This document shows positions 9,444 through 17,314 of a stretch of 64,000 nt of DNA, in pieces. The stretch covers positions 1-64,000 of the forward strand of contig NZ_SBII01000003.1 in the NCBI RefSeq assembly GCF_004028155.1. The letters are read 5' to 3'. Source of the stretch: Flavobacterium cerinum (lineage in GTDB: Bacteria > Bacteroidota > Bacteroidia > Flavobacteriales > Flavobacteriaceae). Each line of letters begins with the position of its first letter. Position 1 is the stretch's first letter. The notes below the pieces were generated by a model. It made no database searches and was not told the DNA's origin. It was given only the letters and a program-made list of their open reading frames with translations. The position numbers and the translations under genes were made by a program.

Positions 9444-10511
9444 ATGAGAAAATGTACGATTTTAATAATTGCGGTTTTTATGTTATTAGGACAGGTATAT
9501 GCACAAAAGAAGCAAGATCATCAAGCACAAGCAATGGAAAAGATATCGCCAAAAGAATTTACAACTTTTAAAGTTAGCAAGAACGTTACTATGTATAAGG
9601 TTACTTTTAAAAACCAATATAAATTGGATGTTGTGGGACATCTTTTTATACCCAATGATTTAGATCTTAATGCAAAACACGCAGCCATTATTATTGGTCA
9701 TCCAATGGGAGCTGTCAAAGAGCAAAGTGCTGATGTCTATGCTTCAAACATGGCTGATCGTGGATTTGTTACTTTATCAATTGATTTATCTTTTTGGGGC
9801 GAGAGCGCAGGCGAGCCACGTAACGCTGTTTTACCAGATATGTATGCAGAAGATTTTAGTGCAGCAGTAGATTTTTTGGGTACACGAACATTTGTTGACC
9901 GAAGCAATATTGGTTCCATTGGAGTTTGTGGCAGCGGAAGTTTTGTTATCAGTGCCGCTAAGATCGACCCAAGAATGAAAGCCATTGCAACAGTAAGTAT
10001 GTATGATATGGGGTCAGCCAATCGTAATGCACTAAACCATTCACAAACTCTAGAACAGAGAAAGAAAATTATCGCAGAAGCTGCAGCGCAACGTTACACA
10101 GAATTTACTGATGGAGAAACAAAATATACAGGGGGAACAACGCATCAGCTAGATGAAAACACGAATCCCATTCAACGTGAATTTTATGATTTCTATCGTA
10201 CACCAAGAGGAGAATATACTCCAATTGGTGGTTCGCCAAAAACAACCACTCATCCAACTTTGAGCAGTAATACAAAATTTAATAATTTTTATCCCTTTAA
10301 TGATATAGAAACAATTTCACCTCGCCCCTTACTTTTTATCACTGGAGATAAAGCACATTCAAAAGAGTTTAGTGAAGACGCTTATAAACGTGCAGCCGAA
10401 CCTAAAGAATTATATTATGTTTCAAATGCTGGTCACGTAGACCTTTATGATAATATAGAATTAATTCCTTTTGATAAGTTGGAAGCATTCTTTAAAAAAT
10501 ATTTAAAATAA
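9444..10511 (+). CDS. Secreted alpha/beta hydrolase (dienelactone-hydrolase-like)
   Basis: 355 residues with a signal peptide (MRKCTILIIAVFMLLGQVYA, 1-20). An alpha/beta hydrolase core follows, with IIIGHPMGAVKEQ (oxyanion-hole region), DLSFWGESAG, and a nucleophile elbow IGVCGSGSF in which Cys162 occupies the usual Ser position, as in dienelactone hydrolases. A probable acid (ITGDKAHS, about 300) and histidine (NAGHVDLYD, about 332) complete the triad. It likely hydrolyses an ester or related small molecule in the periplasm. It is probably co-transcribed with the acetyltransferase 29 bp upstream. The elbow is G-x-C-x-S rather than G-x-C/S-x-G, a minor deviation. Substrate unknown. Confidence 0.85.
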   Translation: MRKCTILIIAVFMLLGQVYAQKKQDHQAQAMEKISPKEFTTFKVSKNVTMYKVTFKNQYKLDVVGHLFIPNDLDLNAKHAAIIIGHPMGAVKEQSADVYASNMADRGFVTLSIDLSFWGESAGEPRNAVLPDMYAEDFSAAVDFLGTRTFVDRSNIGSIGVCGSGSFVISAAKIDPRMKAIATVSMYDMGSANRNALNHSQTLEQRKKIIAEAAAQRYTEFTDGETKYTGGTTHQLDENTNPIQREFYDFYRTPRGEYTPIGGSPKTTTHPTLSSNTKFNNFYPFNDIETISPRPLLFITGDKAHSKEFSEDAYKRAAEPKELYYVSNAGHVDLYDNIELIPFDKLEAFFKKYLK

Positions 10512-10604
10512 AATCTTTAATCTGCTAAGTGTAACAGACAGAACCAAACATTTATATTTTAGTTAAAAAAACTATTGAACAGGAGTATATTTTGTAATTT
10601 TTGA

Positions 10605-10742
10605 TTAATTTTTCCAAATTATAGATTTACCATCTCTATCTTTCATTTCTATTTCTAGTATATCACCAAATTTCAAAAAAGGTGTCGTTATTACTCCTTT
10701 ATATATTATTTCCAAACATCTGATTTCGGCAATACAACTAGT
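10605..10742 (-). pseudogene. Fumarylacetoacetate-hydrolase-family C-terminal remnant
   Basis: On the minus strand, ending at a stop at 10605-10607, about 45 codons read SCIAEIRCLEIIYKGVITTP followed by FLKFGDILEIEMKDRDG. This is the characteristic C-terminus of FAH-family proteins (SCIAE.R..E.I..G...TPFL.FGD.V.IEM.D..G.S.FG). The N-terminal 80-90% is absent and there is no start codon. The piece abuts the MarR-like remnant. It is a decayed gene end; the family call is by motif recognition. Confidence 0.55.
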
Positions 10743-10752
10743 GGATTGTTTT

Positions 10753-10979
10753 TTATTCTATAAGTTTATTTTCAATCAGAAATTTAAGTTGTCTGGAAAT
10801 CACAGGTAGGCTTATGTTAAAAGCCTTTCCAACCCGTTTTCCTATGCTTTATTATTTAGATGATGTTGTAATGTGCAGCTGTTACTCCGTTTACATTGCC
10901 CTTATTCATATTTGCCAAAATAAAGTAGTCCAATTCCGTAAATACATTGTAGAATTTCCTTTGGCTTCATGCATGGTAT
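10753..10979 (-). pseudogene. Frameshifted MarR-like regulator remnant
   Basis: The minus strand shows two pieces in different frames. The upstream piece contains KFYNVFTELDYFILANMNKG and ends at an in-frame stop. The downstream piece reads GKRVGKAFNISLPVISRQLK then FLIENKLIE and stops at 10753-10755. Together they resemble the first helices and the winged-HTH recognition helix of a MarR/ArsR-like regulator (I.K.FNIS.P.ISRQLK.L...LI), but no single frame joins them. Broken by frameshift and internal loss. Confidence 0.5.
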
Positions 10980-10988
10980 GAAATTAGT

Positions 10989-10996
10989 TAACTTTG
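10989..10996 (+). promoter_or_regulatory. -7 promoter box of the UvrA-like gene
   Basis: TAACTTTG, identical to the -7 boxes at 7864, 55135 and 62747 (reverse strand), 25 bp before the ATG at 11022. It is embedded in TTAACTTTGTTAA, an inverted repeat with 5-bp arms that could also be a repressor site. Confidence 0.55.
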
Positions 10997-11021
10997 TTAA
11001 GTATGGCCAAAAACAATAAAT

Positions 11022-13280
11022 ATGAAAGACATTATCATCACAAATGCACGGCAAAATAACCTGAAGAATATTACTGTAAAAATACCAAAAAATCAGATTA
11101 CTGTATTTACAGGTGTTTCCGGTTCAGGTAAATCGTCATTGGTTTTTGAAACGGTTGGGGCTGAAGCACAGCGTCAGTTTAATGAAACGCAAGGTAGTTT
11201 TATCAGAAACCGGCTGCTACATATTGGAGTTCCGGAAGTAGATAAAATTGAAAACTTGAATGTTCCCATTATCATTAACCAAAAAAGATTAGGCGGAAGT
11301 GCAAGGTCAACCGTAGGAACAGCCACAGATGTGTACGCTTCTTTAAGACTGCTTTTCTCCAGAATGGGAAAGCCGTTTGTTGGATATTCCAATATGTTTT
11401 CATTTAATAATCCTTTGGGGATGTGTCAAGAGTGTGAGGGACTTGGTTTTATACAGACGGTGAATGTAGATGCGCTCATAGATAAACAGAAGTCACTGAG
11501 TGAGGGTGCAATTGAATTCCCAACTTTTCAACCGGGTGGTTGGCGTTTAACGAGATATACACAGTCAGGCTATTTTGATACTGATAAAAAGGTAAAAGAT
11601 TATTCTTCAGAGGAGTGGGAAATGCTTTTGAACTCACCTGAACACAAACCTAAGACACCTCATAAGGAATGGGGGAAAACCGTAAAATATGAGGGTATAA
11701 TCCCCCGAATTGAGAAAGCATTTCTAAAGAAAGACTCAAAGGAAAATATCACTCGTAAAGAGGCCCTGAAAAGTATCATTGTAACGAAACCCTGCCCGGT
11801 TTGTCATGGTAAAAGATTGAATGATAAAATCTTGTCTTGTAAAATCAATAACAAAAATATTGCCGACTGTACAGCGCTTTCGATAGATGAACTTTTGGAG
11901 TTTATAAATTCCCTTCAATCCAAAACTTTTGAAATAATTCTTATTGAAGTTCAAAAGAAACTTCAAAACATAATCAATATAGGATTACAATATTTAACAC
12001 TGGACAGAAGAACAGATACACTTTCGGGAGGAGAAAGCCAAAGAATAAAAATGGTTAGAAATCTTGGAAATAACCTGACTGACCTACTCTATATTTTTGA
12101 TGAACCAAGCATAGGACTTCATCCTAAGGATTTACAAAATATTGCTTCTATAATTAAAAAGATAAGAGATAAAGGGAATACGGTTTTAATTGTTGAGCAT
12201 GACCCCGATTTGATTAAAATTGCTGATTGGATAATTGATATGGGACCACAATCAGGGAAAAACGGTGGAAAAATAACTTATGAAGGTACATTCGAGGGAT
12301 TAAAAAAATCGAACGGAAAAACTGGTTTATACTTTGCGAAAGTACCTGAAATTAATAACAAACCAAGAAGCGCAAAAGGATTTTTGGGAATTGAAAATGG
12401 TAATTTGCATAACCTTAACAACGTAAACGTAAAAATCCCCAAAAACATAATGACTGTAGTTACAGGAGTTGCAGGTTCAGGTAAGAGTACCTTAATTAAT
12501 AAGGTACTACCTAAATTTTATCCTGAAATAACAATTATTGATCAGTCTTTATTTGCTGCAAGCATACGTTCTAATTTACTTACGTACTTAAACTTATCTG
12601 ATGATATAAGAAGACGATTTTCAAAAGCAAACCATGTTTCCGATAAACTTTTTAGTAGAAATAGTGAGGGCGCTTGCCTAAATTGTAAAGGAATTGGTGT
12701 CGAAAAAATTGATTTGGCATTTATGGATGACATAGAACAACCATGTGAAGTTTGCGGAGGTTCAGGTTTTAAACCACAGGTCTTAAAGTATCTTTATAAC
12801 CATAAAAATATTGTTGAGATCATGGATATGACCGTTGAGGAAGCAATTGATTTTTTTCCTGATAAATTGTATTACATATCCTTCGATATGTTACTTAAAT
12901 TAGGTTTAAGCTACCTTACTTTGGGGCAACGGTTAGACAGTTTTTCAGGTGGAGAAAGACAACGCCTGAAATTGACCAAAGAACTGAAACATTCCAATAA
13001 AATAATCGTTCTTGATGAGCCGAGTACAGGCTTACATCCAAGTGATACCCAAAAGGTTTTAAATTTTATGAATAACTTGGTTGACAATAATAATACCCTA
13101 ATCATTATAGAACATAACCTTGATGTGATTGCCCAGGCAGACTGGGTTATTGATATTGGTCCTGGCGCTGGAAAATATGGAGGAAATGTTTTGTTCACCG
13201 GAACGGTTTCTGAATTATTGAACGACACCGTTTCTATAACGGCAGAATATTTAAGACAGCATTTAGGTAAAGGAAAGTAA
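11022..13280 (+). CDS. Short UvrA-like ABC ATPase (excinuclease A paralogue)
   Basis: 752 residues with two ABC ATPase modules. Walker A motifs are GVSGSGKSS (about 31-39) and GVAGSGKST (about 482-490). ABC signatures are LSGGESQRIKM (about 334) and FSGGERQRLKL (about 640). Walker B/D-loop motifs are IFDEPSIGLHP and VLDEPSTGLHP, and both H-loops are present (IVEHDPDLI, IIEHNLDVI). Zinc-binding CxxC pairs occur at CQECEGLGF, CPVCHGKRL, CLNCKGIG and CEVCGGSGF. Housekeeping UvrA is about 940 residues. This shorter class lacks part of the UvrB-interaction/insertion region and is often found in accessory DNA, sometimes tied to resistance to DNA-binding drugs (DrrC-like). It is therefore probably not the genome's main repair uvrA. 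It is cytoplasmic, transcribed alone, and followed by a strong palindromic terminator. Confidence 0.88.
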   Translation: MKDIIITNARQNNLKNITVKIPKNQITVFTGVSGSGKSSLVFETVGAEAQRQFNETQGSFIRNRLLHIGVPEVDKIENLNVPIIINQKRLGGSARSTVGTATDVYASLRLLFSRMGKPFVGYSNMFSFNNPLGMCQECEGLGFIQTVNVDALIDKQKSLSEGAIEFPTFQPGGWRLTRYTQSGYFDTDKKVKDYSSEEWEMLLNSPEHKPKTPHKEWGKTVKYEGIIPRIEKAFLKKDSKENITRKEALKSIIVTKPCPVCHGKRLNDKILSCKINNKNIADCTALSIDELLEFINSLQSKTFEIILIEVQKKLQNIINIGLQYLTLDRRTDTLSGGESQRIKMVRNLGNNLTDLLYIFDEPSIGLHPKDLQNIASIIKKIRDKGNTVLIVEHDPDLIKIADWIIDMGPQSGKNGGKITYEGTFEGLKKSNGKTGLYFAKVPEINNKPRSAKGFLGIENGNLHNLNNVNVKIPKNIMTVVTGVAGSGKSTLINKVLPKFYPEITIIDQSLFAASIRSNLLTYLNLSDDIRRRFSKANHVSDKLFSRNSEGACLNCKGIGVEKIDLAFMDDIEQPCEVCGGSGFKPQVLKYLYNHKNIVEIMDMTVEEAIDFFPDKLYYISFDMLLKLGLSYLTLGQRLDSFSGGERQRLKLTKELKHSNKIIVLDEPSTGLHPSDTQKVLNFMNNLVDNNNTLIIIEHNLDVIAQADWVIDIGPGAGKYGGNVLFTGTVSELLNDTVSITAEYLRQHLGKGK

Positions 13281-13302
13281 TAATGGAAATAAAAGGATTT
13301 TC

Positions 13303-13350
13303 TAACCATAAAAAGCTTGAAAATCTAGATTCTCAAGCTTTTTATGGTTA
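13303..13350. terminator. 48-bp near-perfect palindrome, bidirectional terminator
   Basis: Positions 13303-13320 pair perfectly with 13333-13350 (18-bp arms), and the centre AATCTAGATT is itself palindromic. The whole 48 bp is therefore self-complementary except for one A/C mismatch pair (13321/13332). The stem contains AAGCTTGA/TCAAGCTT flanked by A-run and T-run, the form of an intrinsic terminator acting in both directions. It sits between the convergent UvrA-like gene and the SDR gene. Confidence 0.75.
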
Positions 13351-13479
13351 CCCCAGTAGAGCCTATTTTAAGTTCTCAAAAAAGTCAAAATTAGAATTAA
13401 GTGTTTGATTACAGTGCCTGACACTCCACTGAAACAGTTTAGGCAACATAATCAAAGTTGCTTTAAACGATGCTAAAGG

Positions 13480-14073
13480 TTATGGTCGTATAACTTTACC
13501 AGTAACAGAACCAAACAGACTTTTTCTGAATGCATATTCGAGCTGTTTCATCGTGGTGGGAATCTCACCTGGGAAGTATGGAAAATACTGTGGGGAGTTC
13601 TCAATAACAGTGGGGCTTACTGCGTTAATCCTGATGCCATTTCCCAGCTCAATGGCCGCTCCGCGCACAAAACCTTCGACAGCTCCATTTGCAGCCGATG
13701 CATTGGCGAAGTTTATTTGGGGATCATGCGTCAAAGCGCCGGTTATAAGAGTAAATGATCCCTGTGGGTTGATGTACTTCTGGCCGATGAGTACCAGGTT
13801 GATCTGTCCCATCATTTTCCCTTCCACTCCCTGGCGGAAAGTCTCATTATTTAGTTTCTTCCAAGGTCCTACAAACGTAGGACCTGCTGTAGAGATGAGC
13901 GCGTCAAAATGGCCTGCCTTAAGAAACATCTTTTCTATTGATGCAACCGAGGTGATATCCGTATCAATATCACTGCCTTTGGAGGCTACCCTAATGATTT
14001 CGTGCTCTTTTTCAAGGGTACCTGCAAGATATGTACCCATGGTGCCTGTAGCACCGACTAAAATGATTTTCAT
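13480..14073 (-). CDS. Short-chain dehydrogenase/reductase (SDR) family protein
   Basis: 197 residues. It has an N-terminal Rossmann motif (ILVGATGTMGTYLA), an acidic DITS segment after strand 3, STAGPT for the NAG-like motif, and ELGNGIRINAVSPTVIE at the cofactor-loop end. The usual catalytic YxxxK is not visible: the corresponding stretch reads NFANASAANGAVEGFVRGAA. This is a known feature of a subgroup of compact SDRs, so activity is uncertain. It is the last gene of an operon with the flavoprotein at 14100-15149 (26 bp gap) and the small membrane protein, and is probably controlled by the AraC regulator at 15466-16317. Likely NAD(P)-binding and cytoplasmic. Confidence 0.82.
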   Translation of the reverse strand: MKIILVGATGTMGTYLAGTLEKEHEIIRVASKGSDIDTDITSVASIEKMFLKAGHFDALISTAGPTFVGPWKKLNNETFRQGVEGKMMGQINLVLIGQKYINPQGSFTLITGALTHDPQINFANASAANGAVEGFVRGAAIELGNGIRINAVSPTVIENSPQYFPYFPGEIPTTMKQLEYAFRKSLFGSVTGKVIRP

Positions 14074-14099
14074 TGTTTAAATTTTAAAAGTGAATATTC

Positions 14100-15149
14100 T
14101 TAGTATTTCGTAGAAACAGTATACTGGAACTGATCGAGAATTATTTTTTTACTGGCAGACATGCCTGCCGCAGTGCCCATTGCTACCGCATTGGCAACCG
14201 TACGCATACGGGTGCTGTTATCCCCACAGGCGTAAATGCCAGGCACTGAGGTTTCCTGCAAAGCATTGGTTTTAATATAACCTTCTTCTGTAAGCTCACA
14301 GCCCAGGGTTTCCGGTATCATGCTATGAGGCTCAAAGGGTCTTGGAGCATATAAAGCCGATAAAGTAGATTTGGTACCATCTTTAAAAAAAATAGTATTG
14401 ATATGCCCATTAATATGTTCCAATTTTTGAATTTCTTTTTCGATTATAGTAATCTGGTGTTCCTCCAACGCAAGGGAATGCTCATCGCTAAGGCTTGTTT
14501 TTCCGTTTGTAAAAACGGTAAGGTCTTTGGTCCAATTGGAAATAAGCCTTACAACATCGAACGCCTGTTCACCATTGGCTAAAATACCGGTTCTCAAACC
14601 CCTTACTTCATAACCATGGCAATATGGGCAATGTATCACAGAAATGCCCCAGCACTCAGCAAAGCCTTCAATTGCAGGCATGATATCCCTAATTCCTGTG
14701 GCGAAGATTAATTTTCCTGCCCTAAATGCCTCACCTGTGGCAAGGCGTATTTCAAATCCATCATCCGTCTTTCTGCCCGTTGTTGCAAGTCCGTTATAAA
14801 ATTTCACATTCTCATAGCTCTCTACCTGTGTGAACGCCAGCGCTGCAATGCCTGCAGGGGTATTTCCATCCTGAGTAAGAAAGTTGTGCGAGTATGGCGT
14901 CTGTGCATTGCAGGGCTTCCCATTATCGATAATTAGTACCTGCTTTAGTGCACGGCCAAGGGCCATCGCGGCGGCAAGGCCGGAATAGCTACCACCGACA
15001 ATGATGGCGTCATATAGTGTTTTGTCTTTCATAATAGGTGGTTTTATAAAACTTAAGCCTTGAAATGGTACAGCCAGTGCGGTTGAGACCAGACTGACCT
15101 TTGCAATGAATTTGCGTCGGGATAGTCCAGGATTATCTTCGGGTATCAT
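14100..15149 (-). CDS. TrxR-like NAD(P)/FAD flavoprotein with twin-arginine-type leader
   Basis: 349 residues. From about residue 45 it is a thioredoxin-reductase-fold flavoprotein: FAD-binding VGGSYSGLAAAMALGRA, redox pair CPYCHGYE (CxxC as in GliT/HlmI-like dithiol oxidases and TrxR relatives), and C-terminal FAD motif GIYACGDNSTRMRTVANAVA. Unusually, the start codon adds a leader SRRKFIAKVSLVSTALAVPF that fits the twin-arginine S-R-R-x-F-(I/L)-K consensus followed by a hydrophobic stretch. The cytosolic form could instead start at the internal Met (MKDKTLYDAIIVGG, about 40). With the Tat leader it would be exported folded with FAD. It lies 3 bp after the membrane-protein gene in the same operon. 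Substrate unknown. Confidence 0.85.
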   Translation of the reverse strand: MIPEDNPGLSRRKFIAKVSLVSTALAVPFQGLSFIKPPIMKDKTLYDAIIVGGSYSGLAAAMALGRALKQVLIIDNGKPCNAQTPYSHNFLTQDGNTPAGIAALAFTQVESYENVKFYNGLATTGRKTDDGFEIRLATGEAFRAGKLIFATGIRDIMPAIEGFAECWGISVIHCPYCHGYEVRGLRTGILANGEQAFDVVRLISNWTKDLTVFTNGKTSLSDEHSLALEEHQITIIEKEIQKLEHINGHINTIFFKDGTKSTLSALYAPRPFEPHSMIPETLGCELTEEGYIKTNALQETSVPGIYACGDNSTRMRTVANAVAMGTAAGMSASKKIILDQFQYTVSTKY

Positions 15150-15152
15150 GCT

Positions 15153-15377
15153 TTATTTTTTATCGTGTAAAGAAATCCAACGGCCTAACAAAAGATCGAC
15201 CAGCGGGACACCCGCAAAGACAATCCACGGCACCAGTGCCAGTGTAAGCATCAAGGTGCTCACATAGAGCGGCAGCCCGGAGAGTGCCTCCCCGAAAAGA
15301 AACAGGAACAAAGTGATAGAGGGATAGATAGCAAGCCAGATCTTTAGGGATGCGATAAGTTTCATTTTTGTCTTCAT
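15153..15377 (-). CDS. Small two-helix inner-membrane protein
   Basis: 74 residues with two clear hydrophobic segments (IWLAIYPSITLFLFLFGEAL and LMLTLALVPWIVFAGVPL) joined by a short loop and ending in a charged tail (WISLHDKK). It is the first gene of the operon with the flavoprotein and SDR (3 bp gap). An overlapping 83-residue frame on the same strand lacks this regular membrane profile. Function unrecognised; perhaps a membrane partner of the exported flavoprotein (inference). Confidence 0.72.
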   Translation of the reverse strand: MKTKMKLIASLKIWLAIYPSITLFLFLFGEALSGLPLYVSTLMLTLALVPWIVFAGVPLVDLLLGRWISLHDKK

Positions 15378-15408
15378 ATAGAGTACTTATGGGATTATTA
15401 TATTTCCA

Positions 15409-15416
15409 CAAAGTTA
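15409..15416 (-). promoter_or_regulatory. -7 promoter box of the redox operon
   Basis: On the minus strand this reads TAACTTTG, an exact TAnnTTTG match, 31 bp before the ATG of the small membrane protein. No well-spaced -33 TTTG is visible, as expected for a promoter that needs an activator such as the adjacent AraC protein. Confidence 0.5.
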
Positions 15417-15465
15417 TAGAGGACTGCAGCCCTAAGAATAGGACAAAAACGGGATTGAATAGGAC

Positions 15466-16317
15466 TTATTTTGAAATAATCCTGAAAGACTCGGGCGAAT
15501 GGCCGGTGTGCTTTTTAAAGAATCTGATAAAATAAGAGGGGTCATCATAGCCCAGATAATAGGCGATCTGGTTTACCTGACCTGAAGTAGCCAGAAGCTG
15601 TCGCTTTGCCTCCAGAATAATATGCTCGCTGATTATATCCGAAGGTGTTTTATCCAACAGCGATCTGGTAATAGCGCCAAGCTGATAGGTCGAAAGGTTA
15701 AGCGCGTCTGCATAGTGGGTAACTTGTTTGAATTGTGTGATGCCTGTGTCAAGCATTTCAAAAAAATTATCTAGCTTTTCCTGAGGGTATTCGCTGGCAG
15801 CTGCCGTTTTGCTTTCGTTATTGCGGCGGAGCCTCAGTAGTTCAATAAAAAAGATACTAAGGTTTGCTTTTATTACTTCCCGATAGCCTTCGCGCTCTTC
15901 CGTAAACTCCCTCACCATATCCTCGAGAAGTACAATTAGCCTATCGCCATTACCATCAGCAAGTGTGCATATCTTTTTATGGCTGAGCTTTCGCAGCAGC
16001 TCCTGTGAGGGGAAAAATCCATTTTTGAATTGAAGAAGGTATCCTGTACTACCCGCCTTCAACGTCAGACGGTGAACTTGGCCTGGCTTCATAAAGAATA
16101 TGGAATTATTCGTCACATGGTACGGGATAAAATCGATCTCATGGCTTCCAGTACCGCTCTTGATTACCAGCACATAGAAGAAGTCATGTCTGTGCAGGTT
16201 TTCGACCATATCTTTTCCTTCTGATAATGATTCAATAGTGCGTATGGCGAAGCTGCCCGATAAAAGAGGTTCTTTTGTAGTATCCTGAATAAATCGTACC
16301 GGAATGGTTCCCATCAC
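15466..16317 (-). CDS. AraC-family transcriptional regulator
   Basis: 283 residues. The N-terminal cupin sensing domain contains HRHDFFYVLVIKSGTGSHEI and MKPGQVHRLTL. The C-terminal AraC double HTH contains LSTYQLGAITRSLLDKTPS, then QVNQIAYYLGYDDPSYFIRF and FKKHTGHSPESFR. It sits directly upstream of the membrane protein/flavoprotein/SDR operon on the same strand (88 bp gap with its own -7 box for the operon) and is the obvious candidate activator. Ligand unknown. Confidence 0.9.
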   Translation of the reverse strand: MMGTIPVRFIQDTTKEPLLSGSFAIRTIESLSEGKDMVENLHRHDFFYVLVIKSGTGSHEIDFIPYHVTNNSIFFMKPGQVHRLTLKAGSTGYLLQFKNGFFPSQELLRKLSHKKICTLADGNGDRLIVLLEDMVREFTEEREGYREVIKANLSIFFIELLRLRRNNESKTAAASEYPQEKLDNFFEMLDTGITQFKQVTHYADALNLSTYQLGAITRSLLDKTPSDIISEHIILEAKRQLLATSGQVNQIAYYLGYDDPSYFIRFFKKHTGHSPESFRIISK

Positions 16318-16379
16318 CTTATTAGCTTAAACACCTTATACAGCCGAATAAAAACCCTGTATCGTTCTTTAATACTGTA

Positions 16380-16387
16380 CAAAGCTA
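16380..16387 (-). promoter_or_regulatory. -7 promoter box of the second AraC regulator
   Basis: Minus-strand TAGCTTTG (plus CAAAGCTA), matching TAnnTTTG, 62 bp upstream of the ATG at 16317. Confidence 0.5.
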
Positions 16388-16696
16388 TACAATTTCCTGA
16401 AAATCATAAGGGTTTATATATGAGGAGTTACAATTAAATTGACAGTATCTCTGAAAATTATTATTTCAGTTACCACTTTCCCTTTGCGTGATTGCCTTTT
16501 CAATATTTACGATAGTGAATTTGAATTAGCCAAATCAAATCTAAAAATTTCATTGAATGACCGGCGAAATCATTTAAAAGGAAAAACAAACAAATAAAAC
16601 CAAATGGATTGAATGACTATCCAATTCAAGAAATAACTAGTACCTTCTTTATAATTTCACTTAAACTTACACTCATATCTGAATTGTAATGTGAGT
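16388..16696. other. Intergenic region between AraC gene and two-component system
   Basis: 309 bp of AT-rich DNA upstream of the AraC gene and downstream of the response regulator (both minus). No ORF, strong hairpin or remnant was recognised. Confidence 0.4.
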
Positions 16697-17314
16697 CTAA
16701 TGTACATTCTGAATTGCCCATTTTAATAAAACATTTTTTTCTTTAGGCAATCCTAATTTTTCAATTATATTACTTCTATGGCCTTCAACTGTTTTTTCAG
16801 ATAAAAACAATAGTTCGGCAATTTGTTTACTGGTTTTTTGCTGAGTAATAAGTTCTATTATTTTCCTTTCGGATAACGTTAATTTTGACAAGGCATTATT
16901 TTCATTCGGATTATCCGAAATCAAGTCTTCTTCTAAAAAAAGACTCACATAACGGTTACCTTTTTTAACTTCTTGGAGACATTTTTCTAATTCTGACTGT
17001 GCATGTTCTTTTAATATAAATCCGTAAATGCCATATTCCTTAGCTTTTTTATAGATAGTCATTTCTTTGTGCATGGTAAGTAAAATAATTTTAGTTTTTA
17101 ATTTACTCTCCTGCACTTTTTTGGTAACATCCAATCCATCTAATCCTGGCATATTGATATCTAAAATAGCAATATCGGGGCTGTGTAGTTTTATTAAATT
17201 TAATGCCGAAACGCCATTAGAGCATGTATCCAATACTTTATAACCATAAGACTCTACAAAGCTTTTAGTACCTTGTAATGTAAATGGATGATCGTCAGCT
17301 ATTAATATATTCAT
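16697..17314 (-). CDS. NarL/LuxR-type response regulator
   Basis: 205 residues. The N-terminal receiver domain carries the acidic pair DDH (8-10), phosphoacceptor Asp in AILDINMPG (about 54), and the conserved Thr and Lys (LLTMH, ILKEH). The C-terminal LuxR/GerE HTH reads LTLSERKIIELITQQKTSKQ, then IAELLFLSEKTVEGHRSNII. Its start codon overlaps the stop of the sensor-kinase gene by one base, so the two are translationally coupled. It is a DNA-binding output regulator; the divergently placed giant adhesins are the nearest plausible targets (inference). Confidence 0.93.
   Translation of the reverse strand: MNILIADDHPFTLQGTKSFVESYGYKVLDTCSNGVSALNLIKLHSPDIAILDINMPGLDGLDVTKKVQESKLKTKIILLTMHKEMTIYKKAKEYGIYGFILKEHAQSELEKCLQEVKKGNRYVSLFLEEDLISDNPNENNALSKLTLSERKIIELITQQKTSKQIAELLFLSEKTVEGHRSNIIEKLGLPKEKNVLLKWAIQNVH

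Noticed and set aside
13351..13479. Possible insertion-sequence end containing AGTGCCTGACACT
   Set aside because: The sequence has no recognisable transposase, matching terminal repeat or duplication nearby; I cannot support a mobile element.
13553..14080. 175-aa plus-strand ORF opposite the SDR gene
   Set aside because: It is the exact antisense of a clear SDR with Rossmann motif and has no domain of its own.
15160..15411. 83-aa minus-strand ORF overlapping the small membrane protein
   Set aside because: The alternative 74-aa frame has two clean membrane helices and ends 3 bp before the next gene; the 83-aa frame looks random.
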